From: an uncultured Alphaproteobacteria bacterium
GTDB taxonomy: Bacteria > Pseudomonadota > Alphaproteobacteria > HIMB59 > GCA-002718135
Length of the DNA: 40,000 bases
Assembly: GCA_902596065.1 (NCBI GenBank)
Contig: CACJSL010000007.1
Coordinates: forward strand, 1-40,000
Direction: 5' to 3'
Positions 26,165 through 34,385 of this stretch are shown in pieces; the first letter of the stretch is position 1, and every line of letters starts with the position of its first letter. Position numbers and translations under genes: made by a program. The notes below the pieces were generated by a model, which searched no databases, was not told the DNA's origin, and saw only the letters and a program-made list of their open reading frames with translations.

Positions 26165-26959
26165 TTAATTATTTTTTTTTAAGAATAATTTACTAGATGC
26201 AATAAAAAAAGGATTTCTAATACTTTCTTTATTAAATTGTAAATTATTTTTTTTGTCATCAAGTATAGTACCACCTGCTTCTAGTAAAATAATATAACCT
26301 GCAGCAATATCCCATTCTGAAGAACCGACAAATCTTGGATAAGCATCAGCTGCTCCCTCAGCAACTAAACAAAATTTTAAAGAACTACCAGCATCCAATA
26401 ATTCATAGTTATTATATTTTAATAACCAATCATTTAACTCCTTAGAGGGATGAGATCTACTTGCAACTAATTTTAAATTTAGCGCATCATTATTACAAGT
26501 AATTTTATTAGATTCAGAAAAAAAATCAATTTTAGTTCTATTATCAATTATTTTATGTTTAAATGAACCATGGTCTTTTAATCCGTAATAAACTGTTTTT
26601 AAAGCTGGTGCGTAAATAATGCCCATTTTAGGAATATTATTTTCTATAAGAGCTATGTTAACAGTAAATTCACCATTTTTTTTTAAGAATTCTTTAGTTC
26701 CATCAAGAGGGTCAACAATCCAAAAATTAGACCATTTACGTCTAATAGTCCAATCTATTTTGGCTCCTTCTTCAGACAGAATATTATAATTACTAAATGA
26801 ATTTAATTCATTTTTTATTATTAAATTTGATTGAATATCTGCTTCAGTTAAAGGGGATTGGTCCTCTTTAATAGTAAAACTAGTATCATTATAATATGAT
26901 AATATTTTATCTCCTGCTTTTATTGCTGTTGAAACAACATTAATTAATAAATTTTTCAT
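26165..26959 (-). CDS. cysQ: CysQ-like 3'(2'),5'-bisphosphate nucleotidase (inositol-monophosphatase superfamily)
   Basis: The 264-residue protein contains all metal-binding motifs: LTEAD near 37-41, LSEEG with E63/E64, DPLDGTKEF with D83/D86, and SSEWDIAAGYIILLEAGG toward the C-terminus. TKEF after the DPLDG motif is characteristic of CysQ rather than SuhB. CysQ hydrolyses adenosine 3',5'-bisphosphate (PAP) to AMP, relieving inhibition of sulfotransferases. Placement next to a sulfotransferase-fold gene suggests it clears the spent 3'-phosphonucleotide, PAP or possibly 3'-phospho-CMP. Its ATG overlaps the stop of the SpsF-like gene by four bases (ATGA), so it closes the large minus-strand operon. 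Confidence 0.87.
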   Translation of the reverse strand: MKNLLINVVSTAIKAGDKILSYYNDTSFTIKEDQSPLTEADIQSNLIIKNELNSFSNYNILSEEGAKIDWTIRRKWSNFWIVDPLDGTKEFLKKNGEFTVNIALIENNIPKMGIIYAPALKTVYYGLKDHGSFKHKIIDNRTKIDFFSESNKITCNNDALNLKLVASRSHPSKELNDWLLKYNNYELLDAGSSLKFCLVAEGAADAYPRFVGSSEWDIAAGYIILLEAGGTILDDKKNNLQFNKESIRNPFFIASSKLFLKKNN

Positions 26960-28308
26960 ATATTTACAATTCCTCTATTGATCATTGTATATTGATATGA
27001 TCTCCAGATATTAGATATTTGAAAAAAATCATATTTTTTAATCTTAACAATCTTATTATTTTGATAATAAACAAAATATTCATTAAATATATACATAGTT
27101 TCATTGATTCGATTTCTATTTTTGATGAAGTTATTAAAATTTTTATCATTTAAAATTATAAGTTTTGAGATATTTAGATTTAACTTTATTTTTTTATTAG
27201 AAATAATTTTTTTAGGAAAATAATCATTTAATTTAGTAACATTATTATATAAACTCTTATTATTCTTATAGTTTGAGTTAAGGTTGTCAGTATCTATTGG
27301 AGGCCAAAATACTATTTTTTTTATTATTGTTTCAATAAAAATTTTAAAATAAAAGATATTATTACAAAATAAATAATTTTTATAAATAATTAAATCAAAA
27401 CGCTTAGAGTTTTTTATACAATAAATTATAACTTTATTAGAAAGTCTTTCTAGCTTGATATGTATCTTATTTTTCTTAATTTTTAGATTTTTTTTTGAAA
27501 TATTAAAAATAACATCAGATTCACTTAAATGTTTAGTAAAATTATATTTTGTTTTATAATTAACTAAGCAATATCTATATAGATCAATATCATCAATAAA
27601 AATTTTAAATGACGAAAAAAACTTAATAATAGTATCAAAATTATATTTTTCAAACTTTAAATTTAACTTAGCAAATATATTATTAACTCTTTTAAAGTCA
27701 TTAAAATTATCAATACTAAAATTGGTGTCAGGAAAAAAATATTTCTTTGCACATAAAGGATATAATATTTTAAAATTATTTTTATTATCCAAACAATAAT
27801 TTTCAATATGTTCTTTGTATATTTTATTCTTCGCCTTTAAATATATTTCATTTAAAGTTTTGAAATTCATGATAATAGGAGCAATTCCAAATATTATGTT
27901 TGATGGTTTTAGTACGCTAATTAAATCAGCATTGTTATCTACTATCAATTTAATATTCTTTTCTATTAATTGTGATGAAGTTAGAGGGTTTTCACAACAA
28001 TATCTTATAATTATATCAGGTTTTTTATCTAACATCATACAAGATTCATAAAATCTTTTAAGAACGTTGTTTTCAGAACCTCTAAATACTTTTATTTTAT
28101 TTTTTTTTGCTATTGTTTCAATTTTATCGTCTTCTTTATTCAATGAAGTAGCAATTATTTTTTCATCAACATACTTAATATTTTTTAAAAGTTTAAAATT
28201 TATTGAAAGAATATCTGTATCTAATATCTTTTTAAATAGTTTTTTCTTAAGTCTTTTTGAATTAGATCTTGCAAAAAAAACTATTGCCACATATTTTTTT
28301 TTATACAT
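26956..28308 (-). CDS. SpsF/NeuA-like cytidylyltransferase with an unrecognised C-terminal domain
   Basis: Residues 1 to about 235 resemble SpsF-type CTP transferases: VAIVFFARSNSKRLKKKLFK at the N-terminus, IIATSLNKEDD, VFRGSENNVLKRF and IIRYCCENPL. These enzymes join CMP to acidic sugars before glycosyl transfer. The remaining 215 residues or so (240-450) are basic, aromatic-rich and not recognised; SpsF proteins of usual length lack them. The gene starts one base into the end of the PseG/SpsG-like gene (TAATG overlap) and overlaps cysQ by four bases. In sps and pse loci this gene and its upstream neighbours act on one amino-sugar pathway. The tail could be a transferase, a binding domain or a strongly diverged second enzyme. 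Confidence 0.72.
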   Translation of the reverse strand: MYKKKYVAIVFFARSNSKRLKKKLFKKILDTDILSINFKLLKNIKYVDEKIIATSLNKEDDKIETIAKKNKIKVFRGSENNVLKRFYESCMMLDKKPDIIIRYCCENPLTSSQLIEKNIKLIVDNNADLISVLKPSNIIFGIAPIIMNFKTLNEIYLKAKNKIYKEHIENYCLDNKNNFKILYPLCAKKYFFPDTNFSIDNFNDFKRVNNIFAKLNLKFEKYNFDTIIKFFSSFKIFIDDIDLYRYCLVNYKTKYNFTKHLSESDVIFNISKKNLKIKKNKIHIKLERLSNKVIIYCIKNSKRFDLIIYKNYLFCNNIFYFKIFIETIIKKIVFWPPIDTDNLNSNYKNNKSLYNNVTKLNDYFPKKIISNKKIKLNLNISKLIILNDKNFNNFIKNRNRINETMYIFNEYFVYYQNNKIVKIKKYDFFQISNIWRSYQYTMINRGIVNI

Positions 28309-29318
28309 TAGAATATTTTATTTATTATTAATTCAAGACTGTTATTTTTAAATAATTTTAGATAATTATTCCTAATTTTTATTCTTTCATCAATTAAACT
28401 AATTTTCTTTAAATTTTCTTCAATTAAATTTTCATCGATCATTGAAAAATATCCCAAGTGAAGTGTTTTTGTAATTTTAGAGAATTGTTTAGCTAATAGT
28501 AATTGATGCCATTGTACTGATATTACAATGCTAGGTGTGAGCAAATATGCTGCTTCAATTTTAGTATATCCACCTCCAACAATAGCAACATCAGCTTTAT
28601 AAATATATTTTGATACATCAGATACATTGCTTATAATTTTAGCATTAGGAAGAATTGATTTAATTGTTTTTTTGTTTTTTTTGATTTGAGAAAATCCAAT
28701 TATAAACAAAATTTTTATATTTTTGTTAAATTTTTTTAGTGCTTGAGCTACCTTCATATAAGCTATTTCGTAATCAGAACCCCCAAGAATAACAACAATA
28801 GATTTTATTTTACTTTTTAACTTTTTTTTAATTCTGATTTCATTATATTTTTTATAATTTTTATTGAAAATAAAATAATCATATCCAAGTAAAAATTTTG
28901 TATTTTTATCACTAATTTTTGTATTGTTATAGGATGGCCACTCTTGCGCACAAATTACGTAATCTGCTGCATATTTTTGATTTATTAAATCATCAAAAAC
29001 TATAACTTTTTTGTATAATTTCTTATACATTATTTGTCTTTCATATGATAAATCTAACATTTCACATATTAAATAGTTTTTTTCTTTAATTTTATTTAAA
29101 ATTATTTTTTCATTGTTAATAGATATTTTATTTTTTAATTTAAGGAATTTAACTTTTTTTCTACTTAAATATTTAAAAATTTCTTCATCACCCTCTATAA
29201 TAAATAGGTAATTGTAATCTGGTTTAATTTTATAAAGATATAAATATAGATTATATAGCCTTATAAGGTTCCCCCAACCATTTTCACCACCAGCATTAGT
29301 CCTAAAAGAAATTTGCAT
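28308..29318 (-). CDS. PseG/SpsG-like nucleotide-sugar hydrolase (GT-B fold)
   Basis: The 336-residue protein has ISFRTNAGGENGWGNLIR at the N-terminus, equivalent to the RxDa...G.GH.mR loop of PseG/SpsG. IVVILGGSDYE appears at about 170-180 and DVAIVGGGYTKIEAAYLLTP near 245-265. PseG cleaves UDP from a 2,4-diamino sugar so that a NeuB-type synthase can use it; SpsG is thought to act similarly. The usual GxGHxMR has become GWGNLIR, so a histidine important in typical members is replaced by Asn. The gene lies one base after the aminotransferase gene and overlaps the SpsF-like gene, matching the sps/pse gene order. Confidence 0.72.
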   Translation of the reverse strand: MQISFRTNAGGENGWGNLIRLYNLYLYLYKIKPDYNYLFIIEGDEEIFKYLSRKKVKFLKLKNKISINNEKIILNKIKEKNYLICEMLDLSYERQIMYKKLYKKVIVFDDLINQKYAADYVICAQEWPSYNNTKISDKNTKFLLGYDYFIFNKNYKKYNEIRIKKKLKSKIKSIVVILGGSDYEIAYMKVAQALKKFNKNIKILFIIGFSQIKKNKKTIKSILPNAKIISNVSDVSKYIYKADVAIVGGGYTKIEAAYLLTPSIVISVQWHQLLLAKQFSKITKTLHLGYFSMIDENLIEENLKKISLIDERIKIRNNYLKLFKNNSLELIINKIF

Positions 29319-29319
29319 T

Positions 29320-30459
29320 TTATAAATTATATTTTTTTATAATTTTATTTAGATTTTTAACTATATATAAAAGATTTTTGTGAGTTAGATCAGTATAAAT
29401 AGGTAAATTTATAGCATTTTTATATAGGTTTTCTGAATTCTTATAATTTTTTTTAAATTTTTTTTTATAATATTTATGCTTATTAATTGGTAGATATTGT
29501 ACTGCAAATTTTATTTTTCGTTCTAATAAATCATTATATAATTTTACTTTATTTGCATGAGATATTTTATTATTAAAAATTAATGTAAATAGATGATTTG
29601 CACTAATACTGTCATCAAGACATTCTTGAAATGAAATATTATTTCCTTTTAAGTTTTTTTTATAAAATTTAACAATTTTTTCTCTTTTTTTTATAAACTT
29701 ATTGATTCTTTCAAGTTGTGAAATTGCAAGAGATGTTTGTAAATCTGTGATTCTATAATTATATCCAATACTAATCATTTCAGCTGTCCAAGGGGTATCT
29801 TTTTTCCTTTTAAGGCCATGAGATCTCATTAACTTCATTTTTTCAAAAAGAGTTTTATTATTTGTTGTAATCAAGCCTCCTTCTCCTGAAGTTATTGTTT
29901 TAACTGGATGCATGCTAAAAACTGAAATATCACTATATTTACAAGATCCTACTTTATCTTTTTTATATTCAGCCCCCATAGCCTGAGAAGCATCCTCTAT
30001 AACATATGCATTATTTTTTTTGGCTATTCTATTAATTTCTTTCATGTCACATGGAAATCCCCCATAGTGAACAGGTATAATTATTTTAGTTAAATTTTGA
30101 TTTTTTTTATTATCAAAATATTTTATCAATTTTTTTGGACATATATTAAAATTGTTACTATCAATATCAACCAAATCAAAATCAATATTAGAATAAATAC
30201 AGGCATTGACAGTTGCTACAAATGTCATTGGGGTAGTTACAGCTTTATTTTTTTTATCTAATTTTAAAGATGTTATAGCGAGGTGTAAAGCTGCAGTACC
30301 ACTAGAAACTGCTAAACAATATTTTGCACTAACATACTTAGCAAATTTTTTTTCTAAAATTGTTAGACTTTTACCTTGGCTTAAATAGCCTTCATTTAAA
30401 ACTTCATTAATCTTTTGTTTATCTTTTTTATTTAGAGAATTTTTTCCATAATAGAACAT
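29320..30459 (-). CDS. PseC-like sugar-nucleotide aminotransferase (DegT/DnrJ/EryC1/StrS family)
   Basis: The 379-residue PLP enzyme has GYLSQGK at 24-30, SSGTAALHLA at 52-61, the PLP-contacting Asp156 in VIEDASQAMGAEY, and the Schiff-base Lys187 in SMHPVKTITSGEGG. HPVK followed by GEGG is typical of the PseC branch, which puts a 4-amino group on a UDP-4-keto-6-deoxyhexose. Length and all catalytic residues are normal. It is five bases after the SDR gene at 30465-31406 and one base before the PseG/SpsG-like gene, indicating a pathway dehydratase - aminotransferase - hydrolase - CMP transferase. I found no N-acetyltransferase, which the pseudaminic acid route needs. Confidence 0.88.
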   Translation of the reverse strand: MFYYGKNSLNKKDKQKINEVLNEGYLSQGKSLTILEKKFAKYVSAKYCLAVSSGTAALHLAITSLKLDKKNKAVTTPMTFVATVNACIYSNIDFDLVDIDSNNFNICPKKLIKYFDNKKNQNLTKIIIPVHYGGFPCDMKEINRIAKKNNAYVIEDASQAMGAEYKKDKVGSCKYSDISVFSMHPVKTITSGEGGLITTNNKTLFEKMKLMRSHGLKRKKDTPWTAEMISIGYNYRITDLQTSLAISQLERINKFIKKREKIVKFYKKNLKGNNISFQECLDDSISANHLFTLIFNNKISHANKVKLYNDLLERKIKFAVQYLPINKHKYYKKKFKKNYKNSENLYKNAINLPIYTDLTHKNLLYIVKNLNKIIKKYNL

Positions 30460-30464
30460 ATTAT

Positions 30465-31406
30465 TTAATTTTTTCTACTATAATCAATCATTTTTTTGAT
30501 GCCATTTCTTAAAGACGTTTTTGGTTTCCATTTTACAAATTTCTTTATCTTTGATACATCTGGTACTCTTCTATCAATATCCTCATAACTTTTACCATAA
30601 TATTCTGAGTCTTTTATTTTAATTATATTAGATTCAGACTCTGAAACTTTTAATACTAATTTAGCTAAATCGTTAATTGATGTCTCTTTTATATTTCCAA
30701 TATTAAAATCATTGTTTAGACATTTAGAATTTTTAAATAATAAATCAAAAGCATCTATAACATCATCGATATAAGTAAATGCTCGAGTTTGATTGCCTCC
30801 ATTATTAATATAAATATCTTGATTTGAAATACAATTATTTACATAATTAGACACAACTCTCCCTTTTAATCTAGGGCCATAAACATTGAATAATCTTACT
30901 ATTATAAAATCAAGTTCTTTTGTATCAGAACAAGCATAAAGATAATGTTCAGCAAGAGCTTTAGAAGAACTATAACACCATCTTTTTGTTGAAGTAGGAC
31001 CTAAAACTCTATCATCATTTTCATTAAAAGGAAGCTTAGGATTTTTGCCATAAATTTCTGATGTTGACGTAAACATTATTTTTTTTTCAGCCATTCTACA
31101 AAAATCAATAATATTTAGTGCTGCTATGCCTGCAACTGAAATAACTTTTCGCGGTGAATCTATATATTGTTTTGGTTCTGCAATGGAAGCAAAATGAAAA
31201 ACATAATCAGATTTATTGATATATTCCTTCATGACTTTTAAATTAGTAATTGAGTCTTGAATAAATATAAAATTTTTATGTTTGTTTAGTTTAGGATAAC
31301 TATTATAAATATCTATACCGTAAACTTTGTGACCTTGACTTAATAGATGTTCACACCAATGACTTCCTATGAAGCCCATGGCGCCTGTGACTAAATATTT
31401 TTTCAT
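30465..31406 (-). CDS. NAD-dependent nucleotide-sugar SDR (UDP-glucuronate decarboxylase/ArnA-like)
   Basis: The 313-residue extended SDR has the NAD loop VTGAMGFIGSHW, TSTSEIYGKNP around residues 110-120, and the catalytic YSSSK in RWCYSSSKALAEHY near 145-158. RLFNVYGPR and AFTYIDDVIDAF follow. The STSEIYG plus RWxYSxSK combination is closest to UDP-glucuronate decarboxylases and the ArnA decarboxylase domain, but other 4-keto-generating dehydratases are similar. It directly precedes the PseC-like aminotransferase, so it probably makes the 4-keto sugar for it. The 120 bases upstream of the start leave room for an internal promoter: TTGATT (complement of 31439-31444) and TATAGA (complement of 31417-31422) are 16 bases apart but would give almost no leader. 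Confidence 0.75.
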   Translation of the reverse strand: MKKYLVTGAMGFIGSHWCEHLLSQGHKVYGIDIYNSYPKLNKHKNFIFIQDSITNLKVMKEYINKSDYVFHFASIAEPKQYIDSPRKVISVAGIAALNIIDFCRMAEKKIMFTSTSEIYGKNPKLPFNENDDRVLGPTSTKRWCYSSSKALAEHYLYACSDTKELDFIIVRLFNVYGPRLKGRVVSNYVNNCISNQDIYINNGGNQTRAFTYIDDVIDAFDLLFKNSKCLNNDFNIGNIKETSINDLAKLVLKVSESESNIIKIKDSEYYGKSYEDIDRRVPDVSKIKKFVKWKPKTSLRNGIKKMIDYSRKN

Positions 31407-31526
31407 TTAAAACAAATCTATAGAATATATTGTAAAGTAATCAACATCAAAATTTATTAATAGCACTATTAGTCAGATAATCAAATTATATTCAAAAATA
31501 ATAATGATTTGTCTTAAAAGAAATAT

Positions 31527-32279
31527 TTATTTTAAATTATACTTTTTAAAAATCATTAAAAAAACTATTTTATATAATAAAAAAAATTTTTGGTAATAAT
31601 TCATAATTTTTTTATACTTTCTATAAAATGCTATCTGGCTACTTATCAATTTTTTAGGATTTTTTGAGACTCTATAGCCTTCATGAAATCTACAAATTTC
31701 TTGATTATTTTCAAGTACTTTAAATGATAGATTTGAAAGTAAACAATCTATAGCAAAAGATTTGTCAGCACCAACGGGGATTAATGGATCAAAACCTGAT
31801 AATTTCATAAAAGATTTTTTATTAACACATAGGTTAGAAATATTTATACCTGGATTTTTTATTAATAAATACTTTAAATCAATTTTATTAGTTGCATTTT
31901 TATATTTATAAATTTTATTTTTATATAGTTTGTCAATTCTACTGACATATACTTGATAAGCAGGAGATATTGCATCAGTAATATTTTTTATATAATTTTT
32001 TTCCCACAAATCATCATCCTCTAAAAAAGCTATATATTCACCTTTAGCAATACTTGCTCCAAAATTTAGTGCTTGTGAGACTCCTGCATATTCTATTATA
32101 TTGTATATTTTAATTAAATCACTTTTTGTTTCAATTTCTTCTAAATTAAATTTACCATTATTTACAATTATTATTTCTAGAGGTTTTTTAGTTTGATTAA
32201 TTACTGAGTTTAAAGTCTCCAATAAAAGATCATACCTATCACAAGTAGGAATTATGCATGAAATTTTAACATTATTCAC
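31527..32279 (-). CDS. Glycosyltransferase family 2 (GT-A fold)
   Basis: The 250-residue protein starts with the GT2 pattern ISCIIPTCDRYDLLLETLNS, then SVINQTKKPLEIIIVNN. It has a metal-binding EDDD at about residues 88-91 (IAFLEDDDLWEKNY), which replaces the common DxD. It is a cytoplasmic enzyme with hydrophobic residues only near the C-terminus, and of normal length. It starts at GTG (complement of 32277-32279), 28 bases after the dehydratase gene. It is the only clear GT-A transferase in the window, so it probably adds one sugar of the repeat unit. Donor not inferable. Confidence 0.88.
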   Translation of the reverse strand: MNNVKISCIIPTCDRYDLLLETLNSVINQTKKPLEIIIVNNGKFNLEEIETKSDLIKIYNIIEYAGVSQALNFGASIAKGEYIAFLEDDDLWEKNYIKNITDAISPAYQVYVSRIDKLYKNKIYKYKNATNKIDLKYLLIKNPGINISNLCVNKKSFMKLSGFDPLIPVGADKSFAIDCLLSNLSFKVLENNQEICRFHEGYRVSKNPKKLISSQIAFYRKYKKIMNYYQKFFLLYKIVFLMIFKKYNLK

Positions 32280-32307
32280 AATATTTTATCAAAATATTTC
32301 TTTTAAA

Positions 32308-33339
32308 TTAAATCCAATTTTCATTTTTTATAGACCAATTCACTACATCTTTAATTCTTTCAAAAATATTCTTTTTAGGCTCCCATCCTAATTTCTTCAT
32401 TAATGAGCCATCTAATGCATATCTTAAATCATGACCAGGTCTAGCTGAATGAAAATCAACAAACTCATAATTTAATTTTTTATTTTGAGCTTTTGCAATT
32501 TCTTGAGCTAATTCATGATTATCTAATTCAATAGGTCCAACTATATTGAATTTAGGACACTTTGCTCCCCCAAAATCAACTTCATTTTTTAAACTTGCAT
32601 ATTCTTGTTTTAATAAAAACAAACAAGCATTAGCAACATCTTCTGCATGAATGTAGTGGCGACTACCAGCTTTAGTTTTTTTTGCGTTAGAATGAATACT
32701 AACAAGTTTATTATCTCGTACATTTTTTATGGTCATAGGTATAAATTTTTCTGGGTGTTGCCTTTCTCCAAAAACATTCATGGTATGAGTAACTATAACT
32801 GGCATATTATATGTGTTCTGAAAGGCTACAGCTAGCTCTTCTCCTCCAGCTTTAGTGGCACTATAAGGATTTGTTGAATTATATCTATCTCGTTCTTTAT
32901 AATTTATACTAATTGGAGCTGGACCAAAAACTTCGTCAGTACTAAAGTAAACAAATTTTTCTAATTTCTTAAAATTTCTAGCATAATTCAAAATATTGCA
33001 AGTTGCTACTACATTATCTAATACAAAAGACATGGGATCTTCAATAGACCTATCAACATGAGAAGATGCAGCCATATGAATAATGTAATTAAAATCACCT
33101 AGATCATTCGCAATATATTCGTTTATTTCGGCTCTTAGATCATGAAAAACAATTTTAAGTCTTTTTTTCGCTTTGTCCCTATTATTACTTTCATCAATGA
33201 TATTAGTTAATCTATTCAAGTTTCCAGAAAAATCCAACCTATCTAATGATGTAATATGCCAATCTGTACGGGTTAATAAATAATTAATAAAATGATGACC
33301 AATAAAACCTGCGCCTCCTGTTACTAGTATTCTTTTCAT
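32308..33339 (-). CDS. RmlB-like dTDP/NDP-glucose 4,6-dehydratase
   Basis: The 343-residue protein has RILVTGGAGFIGHHFINYLL at the N-terminus, HMAASSHVDRSIEDP, the catalytic STDEVFG near 130-136 (Asp and Glu retained) and YSATKAGGEE near 160-169. VFGERQHPEKFIPM follows. The Thr-Asp-Glu triad and the histidine-valine-aspartate motif are diagnostic of NDP-glucose 4,6-dehydratases, which make the 4-keto-6-deoxy intermediate for many deoxysugars. RmlA, RmlC and RmlD were not recognised nearby, so the usual rhamnose pathway is incomplete here. The 4-keto product may instead feed the aminotransferase downstream in the same operon. Confidence 0.86.
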   Translation of the reverse strand: MKRILVTGGAGFIGHHFINYLLTRTDWHITSLDRLDFSGNLNRLTNIIDESNNRDKAKKRLKIVFHDLRAEINEYIANDLGDFNYIIHMAASSHVDRSIEDPMSFVLDNVVATCNILNYARNFKKLEKFVYFSTDEVFGPAPISINYKERDRYNSTNPYSATKAGGEELAVAFQNTYNMPVIVTHTMNVFGERQHPEKFIPMTIKNVRDNKLVSIHSNAKKTKAGSRHYIHAEDVANACLFLLKQEYASLKNEVDFGGAKCPKFNIVGPIELDNHELAQEIAKAQNKKLNYEFVDFHSARPGHDLRYALDGSLMKKLGWEPKKNIFERIKDVVNWSIKNENWI

Positions 33340-33415
33340 AGTTTGCAGTAGATATATATCATCTTAATTTATTTTAGCTATATATAATTTGAATTTATAA
33401 AACATAACAATCTTT

Positions 33416-34378
33416 TTATATTTTATAAAATTTTTTATACCAATTTATGAACTGTTTAATTCCAGACTTGTATTCAGTTGTTGGATAATACCCTAAATCC
33501 TTTTTTGCAAGATTAATATTGCTATAAGTTTTAAGTGTATCACCTTTTTGCATAGGTAAATATTTTTTAATAGCTTTTTTATTAAGGATTAATTCAATCT
33601 GAGAAATAAATTTTTTCAGACTTATGCTCTGTCCTTTGCCTAAATTATATATTCTAAAATTTGTTTTTTTTTGGTTTTTCTTTGTAGCTAGATATATGCC
33701 TTTCACAATATCATTAATGTACGTAAAATCTCTAAAATGATTTCCATGATTAAAAATTTCTATAGGCTTATTTTCAATAATATTCTTGGTAAATTTAAAT
33801 AATGCCATATCTGGTCTTCCAAAAGGACCATATACTGTAAAAAATCTTAATCCGATTGTCTTGATATTAAAAAGATGTGAGTAGCTATAAGCAATTACCT
33901 CATTTGATTTTTTAGTAGCTGCATAAAACTGAATTGGTTTATCAGTATTAAGATTTTCTTTAAATTTATCAACATTTTGATGTCCATAAACACTACTAGT
34001 ACTTGCAAAAATAAATTTATTTGTTTTGAATTTTCTAACCAACTCAATTAAATTAAAAAAACCTACTAAATTAGAATCTAGGTAAGTATTTGGATCAGAA
34101 ATTGAATTTCTTACACCAGCTTGTGCAGCCAAATGTATCACAACATCAAATTTATTATTTTTAAAGATTCGTAATAATTTATTATTATTTTTTAGATCAA
34201 TTTTATAAAATGAAAATTTCTTATACTTCTCTAAAATTTTTAGTCTAGCTTGTTTCAACTTTATATCATAATACGAATTTATATTATCAATGCCTATAAC
34301 TTCATGTTTTCTTTTTAAAAAATATAAAGTTGTATGAAATCCAATAAATCCTGCTGATCCAGTTAATAATATTTTCAT
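33416..34378 (-). CDS. UDP-glucuronate 4-epimerase-like SDR (CapI/LspL type)
   Basis: The 320-residue protein has the markers of UDP-glucuronate 4-epimerases in order: LLTGSAGFIGFHTT, the GIDNINSYYD loop, HLAAQAGVRNSISDP, ASTSSVYG, the catalytic YAATKKSNE, LRFFTVYGPFGRPDMALF, and HFRDFTYINDIVKG. These enzymes interconvert UDP-glucuronate and UDP-galacturonate; close relatives act on the N-acetylhexosaminuronates. The UDP-sugar 6-dehydrogenase four genes upstream in the same operon would supply a uronate substrate. Length and catalytic residues are normal. It lies seven bases after the deacetylase gene. Confidence 0.86.
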   Translation of the reverse strand: MKILLTGSAGFIGFHTTLYFLKRKHEVIGIDNINSYYDIKLKQARLKILEKYKKFSFYKIDLKNNNKLLRIFKNNKFDVVIHLAAQAGVRNSISDPNTYLDSNLVGFFNLIELVRKFKTNKFIFASTSSVYGHQNVDKFKENLNTDKPIQFYAATKKSNEVIAYSYSHLFNIKTIGLRFFTVYGPFGRPDMALFKFTKNIIENKPIEIFNHGNHFRDFTYINDIVKGIYLATKKNQKKTNFRIYNLGKGQSISLKKFISQIELILNKKAIKKYLPMQKGDTLKTYSNINLAKKDLGYYPTTEYKSGIKQFINWYKKFYKI

Positions 34379-34385
34379 AGTATAT

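Noticed and set aside
28067-28351. 94-codon hydrophobic open frame on the plus strand
   Set aside because: Antisense to the SpsF-like gene, whose protein is clearly conserved. Poly-T-rich antisense of Lys-rich genes often looks like a membrane protein.
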